In this document: positions 54,125 through 61,912 of the stretch, piece after piece
Position numbering within the stretch: the stretch's first letter is position 1
Layout of the letters: the number at the start of each line of letters is the position of its first letter
Source: DASPJQ01 sp035299065
GTDB taxonomy: Bacteria > Bacteroidota > Bacteroidia > Flavobacteriales_D > UBA2798
Assembly (NCBI GenBank): GCA_035299065.1
Contig: DATGXI010000082.1
Span: 1 to 64,000 of the forward strand
Reading direction: 5' to 3'
DNA: 64,000 nucleotides
The notes under the pieces: generated by a model
Databases searched by the model: none
Told to the model about the DNA's origin: nothing
The model's input: only the letters and a program-made list of their open reading frames with translations
Position numbers and translations under genes: made by a program

Positions 54125-54793
54125 ATGAAATTTTGGGAACTGGTTTCCATTTTCAGGTCCGAAACCGAAATGCTCGAATTGGTTTTGAGTCACCCGCAAT
54201 GGAAAACGTATTACGATTACTACAATTTGTATAAACGCCATGAGGTAACCGTACGACCCAATTTTGTGGATGAAGAAATTCCGTTCGAATTGGCTCACCG
54301 TACTTGCGAATTAAGCAAACAAAAATTCTGGCTACATTATAAAAAAAATCCCATGTTCCTGCAAAGTTATGTACCAACACCTGGTCACGATTGCCAGGAA
54401 TTGGTATGTGTTACAGCTTTCGTGCGCTTTGGTCTAACAGCATTGGAAAATTCATTGGAGAAAGGAACTACAGAGGTGCGTGTTCGAGAACTTATGTCAA
54501 ATGAAGTGGAGGTGCTGCGCTCGCTTGAGAATCCGGTTACCGGGTTTACCCTTACCTTACGAACTGCTCCCGGAATTATTTTACAAAAAGGCGACCTTGT
54601 TCAAACTACCGATGAACTTGGCAAATGGAGCATTTTAGGAGTGACCGCACCGGTTATGATTACATCTGTACAAAATTATGTTTTTCAAAACATGCAACAA
54701 AACATTTATGTTTATGATTGTGCCTATGCATCAACCAATCAAAAACCAATCCTGGGAACTGTTTTAACACGCGTTGGCAAAACGAATCAATAA
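54125..54793 (+). CDS. Uncharacterised cytoplasmic protein
   Basis: I do not recognise this 222-residue protein. It has no signal peptide or membrane segment. The N-terminal half is helical with many aromatic residues (HPQWKTYYDYYNLYKRHE). A middle segment (LVCVTAFVRFGLTALENSL) precedes a beta-rich end. It follows the tandem FKBP gene by 5 bases, so it probably belongs to that operon. Its 3' end overlaps the convergent fibronectin-III gene by 7 bases. Confidence 0.68.
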   Translation: MKFWELVSIFRSETEMLELVLSHPQWKTYYDYYNLYKRHEVTVRPNFVDEEIPFELAHRTCELSKQKFWLHYKKNPMFLQSYVPTPGHDCQELVCVTAFVRFGLTALENSLEKGTTEVRVRELMSNEVEVLRSLENPVTGFTLTLRTAPGIILQKGDLVQTTDELGKWSILGVTAPVMITSVQNYVFQNMQQNIYVYDCAYASTNQKPILGTVLTRVGKTNQ

Positions 54794-56778
54794 TTGACCT
54801 CAACCAATTCTGTCATTTTACTGTGAACCCCGTTCAGGAAAACAGCTTTAATGGCGTACGTATATGTGTTGTTTATGTTTAATTCGGTATCAATGTAACG
54901 TGTATTACCTGGCTCAATTGTTTTTAGCAACGTTATTCTACCCTTGTTTTTTAACCTATAAACCTGGTAGGAATGTACCCGCTCTTCAGGCCGATTCCAA
55001 CTTAATTCAATTTGATGTTTTTCAATATTGGCTACGGCAGTAAACCCGCTTAAGGCATTGCGAAAACCGGGTTCAAATTTATGCTGCCCTGATTTGCTTT
55101 CCGACACATTTCCTGAGTGGTCAATTACTTCAAATTTATAAACATAAAAATTTCCGGCAACAACACCGGTGTCTATAACCTGTGTTGTTGTATCGCCAAC
55201 ATGCATCAATAAAAATAGTTTTGGCGAACCATTTTTGATACGCCACAACTTTGTCAACTTTACATCGGCACTTGATGACCTGTTCCACTTTACCAGCAAC
55301 CCGTTCTGTTTGCCTTCAACTGTTTTTATAACCACTGCAACGGGCGCAATTTTATCGGGCTTTGTTAATTTTAATGGTTGCGAAGGTGTTGAATGATTAT
55401 AATTCAAATCAACCGCAATAACTTTATAATAAATTAAACTATCCAGATTGTTCAAATTTACAGTGTCGGTAAAAACTGTTGTCACGCAAAAGTTCTGCGT
55501 TCGTTCAACAAATTCCTCTTTTAAATTATTGGCACGGTAAATTTTATATCCTTTAATGTCGTTTTCTGTATTGACTTTCCAGGTCAATTGAACAATACCA
55601 TTTTTATCAATAGTACCCGAAACATTTAAAGGAGAAGCAGGAGGATCAGCATCCGGAATAAAATAATAATGTGCATAGGAAAAAACGGTGTCGTCATCGG
55701 TTGAAATTGCACCAATGCGATAATTTACACGGTTTCGCTCTACTTCATCGGTAAAAATGAATGACAGCTTATTATCACAGCTTAGATTTGACACAGTGGT
55801 GAAGTTTTTTTCATCGTTACTAACTTGTAAAACCAGGCTTTTTGCATATTTCGCTTCTTCCTGCTTATCAAAAACTAGGCTAGCCCGTATGGTTTTCATA
55901 TTCTTTGCCGTTAGTACCGTATCAATTTTAACCAGCGGATTAAATGCATTGGGAATGTATATTTTTTGGCTATTTGAAGGAGGCATTTCCATGGCAAAGT
56001 GGTTTATGCCAACAACACGGTAACTATACGTTTGGCCGCGGGCGGCATTTGTATCCAATACGGTGCAATGCGTTTTTGTTTTTTCAAATTGCGATTTTAA
56101 AAAAAAGAAAGGTGCTTTACTTATTTTTTCGAAGGCGTTTCCATCGGTACTCCTTTCAACCCAATAGGCTGAATAATCGCCAATGCCCGAAGCTGCTTCC
56201 CAATTCAATACGGGACGTTTTTTATCAAGCTTAACGGCATCAAGTACAATTGGTTTTACGGTTGAATTTTGTGCAGACGTTTCCATTAAATTACTTGTGC
56301 TGTTAGTTCCTGTAATGCATACACGGTACGTATTGTTTTCAGCCGCTTCCGCATAATACAAACCATGTGTTTTTGCGCTTTTAAGGTTGTGCCCCGCATC
56401 AAGCATGCGGTATGCGAACAATTGCGTTTTTTCATTGTCCTTCATTTTACCTCCCTTGAATACGGCTGCTATAACCAGTTCTGGCGGAACATTCGTTCCG
56501 GCTACTTTTATGCTGTCAAGCTTTTCATAAACCGGTTTAAAAATGATTTCACCTGTTTTTACGACTTGCGAACCTCCGGTGTATTTTTCAAGTGTGTAGC
56601 CGTTTTTTAATCCAAGTTCAAACAATTGAACCGTTGAGGGCGCCCAACGTAAATACACTTTCCCGTCTTTTACAAATGATTTTAGCACGAGATCGTTTTT
56701 TTGGGCCTGCAATGTATAGCCTGCCACGCAAAAACACATGACATTAACAATCGGTTTAAAAAAACGAATGCCCTTCAT
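54787..56778 (-). CDS. Secreted fibronectin type III-like protein
   Basis: The 663-residue protein has a signal peptide (NVMCFCVAGYTLQA) and four or five fibronectin-III-type beta units. Lines such as VQLTWKVNTENDIKGYKIYR, GLLVKWNRSSSADVKLTKLW and IELSWNRPEERVHSYQVYRL mark them. No T9SS sorting domain is visible, so it may be periplasmic or surface-bound by another route. It lies 23 bases downstream of the HemJ-like gene and may be co-transcribed with it. Confidence 0.75.
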   Translation of the reverse strand: MKGIRFFKPIVNVMCFCVAGYTLQAQKNDLVLKSFVKDGKVYLRWAPSTVQLFELGLKNGYTLEKYTGGSQVVKTGEIIFKPVYEKLDSIKVAGTNVPPELVIAAVFKGGKMKDNEKTQLFAYRMLDAGHNLKSAKTHGLYYAEAAENNTYRVCITGTNSTSNLMETSAQNSTVKPIVLDAVKLDKKRPVLNWEAASGIGDYSAYWVERSTDGNAFEKISKAPFFFLKSQFEKTKTHCTVLDTNAARGQTYSYRVVGINHFAMEMPPSNSQKIYIPNAFNPLVKIDTVLTAKNMKTIRASLVFDKQEEAKYAKSLVLQVSNDEKNFTTVSNLSCDNKLSFIFTDEVERNRVNYRIGAISTDDDTVFSYAHYYFIPDADPPASPLNVSGTIDKNGIVQLTWKVNTENDIKGYKIYRANNLKEEFVERTQNFCVTTVFTDTVNLNNLDSLIYYKVIAVDLNYNHSTPSQPLKLTKPDKIAPVAVVIKTVEGKQNGLLVKWNRSSSADVKLTKLWRIKNGSPKLFLLMHVGDTTTQVIDTGVVAGNFYVYKFEVIDHSGNVSESKSGQHKFEPGFRNALSGFTAVANIEKHQIELSWNRPEERVHSYQVYRLKNKGRITLLKTIEPGNTRYIDTELNINNTYTYAIKAVFLNGVHSKMTELVEVNY

Positions 56779-56801
56779 TGAATAAAATTGTATTTAACGC
56801 G

Positions 56802-57368
56802 TTATTGGTTTTTTTCGGCTTTTTTTCGTGCGTTCCAAAATTTTATAATCACAAATAAAAGCAGCAAACAAAAAGCGCCCATGGCTATACCGAAGTATAA
56901 AAAATTCAGGTGATCGGCCATTTCAATAATAAAAACAATGCCAACCAAAAATACCGAAGCAACCTCATTTAATATACGAAGTGTAAAGGATGAGCAAACG
57001 GCATCATCATTCCGGTATTTCTTAAACAACCAACCGCAATAAAAATGGTAAACAAGCAACAAGGCTACCATGGTTAACTTCAAATGCATGTAAGAAGCAT
57101 ACAGTAAGTCAGGTCGCATGTATAACATAATGCTTCCAAAAGTCACGGTAAGTATCATGGATGGATAAGTAATGCCAATCCACAAAGGCCTTTCCATTTT
57201 TTTGTATTGCGTAACAAGAATGGTTTTATCGGGTTCAGGTTTTTGCAAAGCTTCGGTATGGTTTACATACAAACGAACAATATAAAACAGCCCGGCAAAC
57301 CAGGTAACCACAAACACAATGTGCAGGCTCTTTATAACCGTGTATATATCATAGGTTTCCAACGCCAT
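56802..57368 (-). CDS. hemJ: HemJ-like/CopD-family protoporphyrinogen oxidase
   Basis: The 188-residue protein has five predicted membrane helices. The first carries KSLHIVFVVTWFAGLFYIVR (His16) and the third HLKLTMVALLLVYHF (Lys97); these fit the conserved histidine and lysine of HemJ, the b-type-heme-dependent enzyme converting protoporphyrinogen IX to protoporphyrin IX. The helix-four LRILNEVASVFLVGIVF also fits. No other heme gene is adjacent. The promoter region is shared with the divergent thioesterase gene. Confidence 0.78.
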   Translation of the reverse strand: MALETYDIYTVIKSLHIVFVVTWFAGLFYIVRLYVNHTEALQKPEPDKTILVTQYKKMERPLWIGITYPSMILTVTFGSIMLYMRPDLLYASYMHLKLTMVALLLVYHFYCGWLFKKYRNDDAVCSSFTLRILNEVASVFLVGIVFIIEMADHLNFLYFGIAMGAFCLLLLFVIIKFWNARKKAEKNQ

Positions 57369-57438
57369 AAAGGTATAAATTATTGATTATATGGCCCACC
57401 AGGAAATAATCAATTACATTTGCTCAATACAATTTTTT

Positions 57439-57951
57439 ATGAAGACGAAAAGAGCGACTGAAACCCTTGCAGTTACTACAAAAGTAGTGCTCCCAAACGA
57501 CACCAACCAGCTTGGAAATTTATTTGGCGGACAGTTATTGGCCTGGATGGATGAAATTGCTGCGGTTAGTGCACACCGCCATTGCCGCAGGGTGGTTGTA
57601 ACAGTTGCCATTAACAACGTGGCCTTTAAAAGCCCCATTAAATTAGGCGATATTGTAACCCTGGAGGCAAAAGTTTCGCGCTCCTTTACCAGTTCAATGG
57701 AAATTTTTATCGATGTTTTTGTAGAAGACCGCATTACTGGTGTAAAAACAAAGAGCAACGAAGCCATTTATAATTTTGTAGCCGTTGATCAAAACGGGTC
57801 GCCAATTGAAGTACCTGAATTAATTGCTGAAACGGAAGAAGAGAAAAAACGGTATGACAGTGCTTTGCGCAGGCGACAACTTTCACTTATTATTGCCGGC
57901 AAAATGAAGCCTGATGATGCCACAGAATTAAAAGCTTTGTTCAACCTGTAA
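57439..57951 (+). CDS. Acyl-CoA thioesterase, hotdog fold (YciA/BFIT-like)
   Basis: From the ATG at 57439 the protein has 170 residues. An earlier in-frame ATG at 57391 would add 16 residues not typical of the family. Signatures include VLPNDTNQLGNLFGGQLLAWMD (split here: residues about 17-38), RRVVVTVAINNVAFKSPIKL and SFTSSMEIFIDVFVED. It hydrolyses acyl-CoA to free acid and CoA in the cytoplasm. Its 3' end overlaps the convergent GT9 gene by 24 bases. Confidence 0.88.
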   Translation: MKTKRATETLAVTTKVVLPNDTNQLGNLFGGQLLAWMDEIAAVSAHRHCRRVVVTVAINNVAFKSPIKLGDIVTLEAKVSRSFTSSMEIFIDVFVEDRITGVKTKSNEAIYNFVAVDQNGSPIEVPELIAETEEEKKRYDSALRRRQLSLIIAGKMKPDDATELKALFNL

Positions 57952-58905
57952 TGCAATTGTTTTTGCATCATGGTCAAGCATACACTTAAAATGCTTTTTT
58001 GGACATTTGTCAAAGCCTAATTTACTGCATGGACGACAATCTAGTGAGTTGTTTTCAACCACCACACTACCCTCGCCTGGCATGTATGGATACATTCCAA
58101 AATCAGGAACCGTATTTCCCCATACGCTAATTGTTTTTTTATGGAATGCTGCTGCAATATGCATCAACCCCGTATCTGAAGTAATTACAACGGTTGCATT
58201 TTTTATATAATGGGCTGATTGCTGCAAATTTGTTTTTCCAACCGTATTAAGTGTATTTTTAAATTTGGATGCGAGTTCTTGTGCCAGCTTTGCCTCGGCT
58301 GGCCCGCCAAGTAAAACAACCGTATGATTTAACTGCGAAACTATTTCCTCCAGCTTTTGTTGCGGAATTCGCTTGGTGTAATATGTTGCCCCCAAAACCA
58401 GGGCTACATATTTTGTTTTAAAAAATGCAAGTTCATTTAAGGCAAATAATTCTTCCTGTGGTTTAAGAAAAAAATCAAGACCTTTACCATCATTGGTCAC
58501 GCCTAATTTTTTTACTGCTTCAAAATACCTGTCAACAACATGAACTTTTGGCATTTTATTTATCTTAAAATTTACAAGCAGGAATTTTTTCCAGTTCAGT
58601 TTTGGAAATGAATAGTGTTTTGCATGTAAAATTGAACACACCCATGAACTCTTGCTGTTCTTTTGAAGGTCTATTATGTAGTCGTACTTCTCGGCTTGCA
58701 GTTCATCCACCAATTCTGAAGGATGATTGTCTATAAAATGAAATTTTGAAATATGGGGGTTGGTTTCAATTGATTCCCTGAACTTCCGTTTCACCAGCAT
58801 ATGAATTTCGGAAGCTGGTAGTTGTTCGCTAAGACAACGTACAATTGGTGTGGTCAACACAATGTCACCAATGGCACTAAAACGAATAACAAGTATCTTT
58901 TCCAA
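57928..58905 (-). CDS. Glycosyltransferase family 9 (heptosyltransferase-like)
   Basis: The 325-residue protein begins with KILVIRFSAIGDIVLTTPI, the standard GT9 opening, using a TTG start codon; no better ATG is available. Later motifs are VVLLGGPAEAKLAQEL and VITSDTGLMHIAAAF, a nucleotide-sugar binding end. Cysteines near the end (LDCRPCSKLGFDKCPKK) recall the conserved pattern of these enzymes. It probably adds a sugar to the LPS core or another envelope glycan. A TATTTTTA box ends five bases before the TTG. Confidence 0.9.
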   Translation of the reverse strand: MEKILVIRFSAIGDIVLTTPIVRCLSEQLPASEIHMLVKRKFRESIETNPHISKFHFIDNHPSELVDELQAEKYDYIIDLQKNSKSSWVCSILHAKHYSFPKLNWKKFLLVNFKINKMPKVHVVDRYFEAVKKLGVTNDGKGLDFFLKPQEELFALNELAFFKTKYVALVLGATYYTKRIPQQKLEEIVSQLNHTVVLLGGPAEAKLAQELASKFKNTLNTVGKTNLQQSAHYIKNATVVITSDTGLMHIAAAFHKKTISVWGNTVPDFGMYPYMPGEGSVVVENNSLDCRPCSKLGFDKCPKKHFKCMLDHDAKTIALQVEQSF

Positions 58906-59023
58906 TACTGTAAAAATAACTGATTCGGGTTTACAAAAACACCAATTACTGCTTTAAATGCATTTGTTCAAAAAAGCAACCAGGAATTTTGGCGGCATAT
59001 CCGCATTGTTTATGTCAAAAAAC

Positions 59024-59053
59024 AAAAAACCCCGGCAAAAGCCAGGGTTTTTT
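59024..59053 (-). terminator. Terminator of the Thr/Ser-rich lipoprotein gene
   Basis: AAAAAACCCCGGC pairs with GCCAGGGTTTTTT over 13 bp with one G-U pair, loop AAAA. T run on both strands. Confidence 0.88.
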
Positions 59054-59066
59054 GCGCGTTTAATTT

Positions 59067-59801
59067 CTATTTCTGTATAAAGTTAATATCGCCCGTGGTT
59101 GACCAGCTTGAATTACTGCTGCTGGTTGAACTTCCCGAAGTATAACTGTTTGACGATGCATTGGAACTTTCAATCGTAAAGTGGCTTTCTTTATTCTTAA
59201 GTAGCTTAATTAAAAGAATGCTCGATTCACCTGTAACGGTTTCAGAATCAACGTTGGTTGTTGTGTTGGCCGAACCTCCTTCAGGTGTTGTTACAGTTGT
59301 TGTGGTTTGTGTGCGTGTTGCTGGTACAAGTATCATTTTTTCTTTGTTCTTTTCATCACCAATTCCACCGGTAAAATTCCAGGTGCCAGTTTCATCTGAA
59401 ACTGTTGTTTCTTCTGTTGTTACATCAATACCTAAAATCGGTTCAACCCAGGTATATTTTGTTGTGGTTGTTGATTTATAAGTTCCGTCTTTTTCAGTGG
59501 TGAGTGTTTGCGTAATGGTACCGTTTACAGTTGCAGAGGAGGTGGTTCCGCCATCAGGCGTATAGTCTGTTTTTTTTGTTACCGTTGCTCCATCGGTTGT
59601 GGTAATTGTTACAGTAGTTACATCGCCATTACTGTTGGTACTGGTTGATGTGGTGGTCATGTTGCTCAATGACCATTCTCCAGCCATACGCGCTTTTTTT
59701 GATCGGAATGAAAGACCAGGACCTTCTTCGTATTTTTTGCATGAGGGTGCGGTAAGACCAATAACAATGGCCATTGCCGTTAAACGTGTGATTTTTTTCA
59801 T
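59067..59801 (-). CDS. Thr/Ser-rich uncharacterised lipoprotein
   Basis: From the ATG at 59801 (preceded by AGAAGAA) the protein has 244 residues. A longer frame to 59933 would overlap the TatD gene start and lack a signal. The signal II peptide ends GLTAPSC (Cys21). The mature part is strongly Thr/Ser-rich with simple-sequence stretches (MTTTSTSTNSNGD, SSNASSNSYTSGSSTSSSNS). A lipocalin-like ARMAGEWSLSNM start is suggestive but not decisive. Function unknown. Confidence 0.7.
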   Translation of the reverse strand: MKKITRLTAMAIVIGLTAPSCKKYEEGPGLSFRSKKARMAGEWSLSNMTTTSTSTNSNGDVTTVTITTTDGATVTKKTDYTPDGGTTSSATVNGTITQTLTTEKDGTYKSTTTTKYTWVEPILGIDVTTEETTVSDETGTWNFTGGIGDEKNKEKMILVPATRTQTTTTVTTPEGGSANTTTNVDSETVTGESSILLIKLLKNKESHFTIESSNASSNSYTSGSSTSSSNSSWSTTGDINFIQK

Positions 59802-59908
59802 TTTTCTTCTTTTAAAGTTTTTAAAGTGCTGTATTTCTCTCAAAAACGTTTGCTTTTTTGAGTTCAGGGGGGACGAATCCTTAAAATTTCCGTTATTTGC
59901 AAAACAAA

Positions 59909-60682
59909 ATGGAATTAACAGACACACATTCACATATTTATCTTCCTGAATTTAAGGATGATATAGACGCTGTAATCAAGTCCTGCAAACAGTCAGGTAT
60001 ACAACGCATTTTTTTACCCAACATTGATCTTGAAAGTATTGATGCCGTATTGAATTTATCCAATACGTATCAGGGTACATGTTTTCCCATGATGGGCATT
60101 CACCCTTGCAGTGTTTTTGCCGATTTTGAAGAAGTGCTTGCCAAAATTAAACCGCTTTTTAGCCAACACAAGTTTTATGCTGTGGGCGAAATAGGAATTG
60201 ATTTATATTGGGATAAAACATTTATTGAGCAACAAAAAATTGCTTTTGCACAGCAAATTGAATGGGCCAAGGAAATGAATTTACCAATTGTTATTCATGT
60301 GCGCGAATCATTCAATGAAGTATTTGAAATAGTAGATAAATTAAACGATGAGCGCTTAACCGGCATTTTTCATTGTTTTACGGGCGATGCACAACAGGCG
60401 CAACACATCATTAATTATGGCGGGTTCAAAATTGGCATTGGCGGTGTTGTTACGTACAAAACATCAACGTTGCCCGAAGTATTAAAATCGGTACCACTTG
60501 AACACATTGTGTTGGAAACCGACTCGCCTTACCTGCCCCCTGTTCCATTCAGGGGCAAACGTAACGAAAGTGCTTATGTCATGTACGTGGCTAAAAAATT
60601 AGCAGAAATTTATGAAATGCCCATGGCAAAAATTGCCGATGTAACTACAAAAAATGCCAACCAGGTATTCCAATTGAATTAA
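59909..60682 (+). CDS. TatD-family metal-dependent DNase
   Basis: From the ATG at 59909 the protein has 257 residues. An upstream in-frame TTG adds four more and is unlikely. Metal ligands are visible in LTDTHSHIYLPEF (His7, His9), GEIGIDLYWD, IVIHVRESF, GIFHCFTGDA and LETDSPYL. It hydrolyses DNA or RNA 3' ends and is implicated in DNA repair and RNA turnover. The asparaginase gene begins 4 bases downstream. Confidence 0.93.
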   Translation: MELTDTHSHIYLPEFKDDIDAVIKSCKQSGIQRIFLPNIDLESIDAVLNLSNTYQGTCFPMMGIHPCSVFADFEEVLAKIKPLFSQHKFYAVGEIGIDLYWDKTFIEQQKIAFAQQIEWAKEMNLPIVIHVRESFNEVFEIVDKLNDERLTGIFHCFTGDAQQAQHIINYGGFKIGIGGVVTYKTSTLPEVLKSVPLEHIVLETDSPYLPPVPFRGKRNESAYVMYVAKKLAEIYEMPMAKIADVTTKNANQVFQLN

Positions 60683-60686
60683 AACC

Positions 60687-61715
60687 ATGAGCCAGCAACC
60701 CAATATATTACTAATTTATACAGGTGGAACCATTGGCATGGTTGAAGATCCTGCAACAGGACAATTAAAGCCTTTTGACTTTAATCACCTGCATGCACAA
60801 ATTCCTGAGCTCAATAAACTCAATGTACAATTAACCTGTATTTCGGTTAAGCAACCCATTGATTCAAGCAATATGGATCCGGCACGCTGGACCGAAATTG
60901 CAAACCTTATTGCTGAAAATTACAAAACGTATGATGGGTTTGTTGTTTTACACGGAAGTGATACCATGGCTTACACCGCATCGGCTTTAAGTTTTATGCT
61001 GCAGCATGTAAACAAACCCGTAATTTTAACCGGTTCGCAATTGCCCATAGGAACCATTCGAACTGATGGAAAAGAAAATATTTTAACCACCATTGAAATT
61101 GCCGCTGCACGCGAAAACGAAAAACCTGTTATTAGTGAAGTGTGTATATATTTTGAGTATAAATTATTTCGCGGAAACCGTACATCAAAAATAAGCACCA
61201 CACAATTCAATGCTTTCAGTTCATCCAATTATCCATTGCTGGCCGAAGCCGGTGTTACCATACAATACAATCACCAGGCCCTTCACAAACTAACGAACAA
61301 TGGACTAACGTTGTTTACGGGGTTTGACACCAGTTTAACCATTATTCGTATTTTTCCAGGCATACAGGCCGCACAACTTAAACACATGCTGGCGTTGCCT
61401 GGGTTAAAAGCAGCCATAATTGAAACATTTGGTGCAGGTAACATGACTACAGCAGAAGACGTGCTAAATGAGCTAAGGTCATTTATTGCTGCAGGAAAAT
61501 CAATTGTTAACATTACACAATGCCATACCGGGGCCGTTGAACAGGGTAAATACGAAACTTCTTCGAAACTCAACAGTATTGGCGTTATTTCAGGTCATGA
61601 CATGACAACCGAAGCTGCTCTTACCAAACTTATGTATTGCCTGGGCAAAAACATGGACCAAAACCAGGTAAAATGGGCCTTTGGCGAAAGCTGGTGTGGC
61701 GAAGTTACCGTGTAA
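60687..61715 (+). CDS. ansA: Type I L-asparaginase
   Basis: The 342-residue enzyme has LLIYTGGTIGM (first catalytic threonine region, about 9-18) and GFVVLHGSDTMAYTASAL (about 85-101, second threonine with Asp). Lengths and the later GTIRTDGKENI and ETFGAGNM segments fit cytoplasmic type I asparaginases. It converts asparagine to aspartate and ammonia. It lies 4 bases after the TatD gene, likely in one operon. Confidence 0.93.
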   Translation: MSQQPNILLIYTGGTIGMVEDPATGQLKPFDFNHLHAQIPELNKLNVQLTCISVKQPIDSSNMDPARWTEIANLIAENYKTYDGFVVLHGSDTMAYTASALSFMLQHVNKPVILTGSQLPIGTIRTDGKENILTTIEIAAARENEKPVISEVCIYFEYKLFRGNRTSKISTTQFNAFSSSNYPLLAEAGVTIQYNHQALHKLTNNGLTLFTGFDTSLTIIRIFPGIQAAQLKHMLALPGLKAAIIETFGAGNMTTAEDVLNELRSFIAAGKSIVNITQCHTGAVEQGKYETSSKLNSIGVISGHDMTTEAALTKLMYCLGKNMDQNQVKWAFGESWCGEVTV

Positions 61716-61726
61716 TTCTTTTGAAC

Positions 61727-61877
61727 GTTGATGACCCTGATCATCATGATTTGTAAGGATAAAGACTAAATAAATCGTGTCATCATCAACAAAAAGTCGG
61801 GTAGCGGCTTTATCCTATTTATAAAGGAGACATGCTCGTCAAAATCAACTGTCATCATGACCATCAGCCTCATCAGC
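61727..61877. repeat. Nested imperfect and perfect inverted repeats in the intergenic region
   Basis: Outer arms 61727-61749 and 61855-61877 match as inverted copies at 18 of 23 positions. Inside, AGGATAAAG (61756-61764) pairs perfectly with CTTTATCCT (61808-61816), and GTTGATGA (61727-61734) also pairs with TCATCAAC (61783-61790). Confidence 0.45.
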
Positions 61878-61912
61878 GTGCTTAATTACCGAAATCTCCT
61901 TACATTTACACC

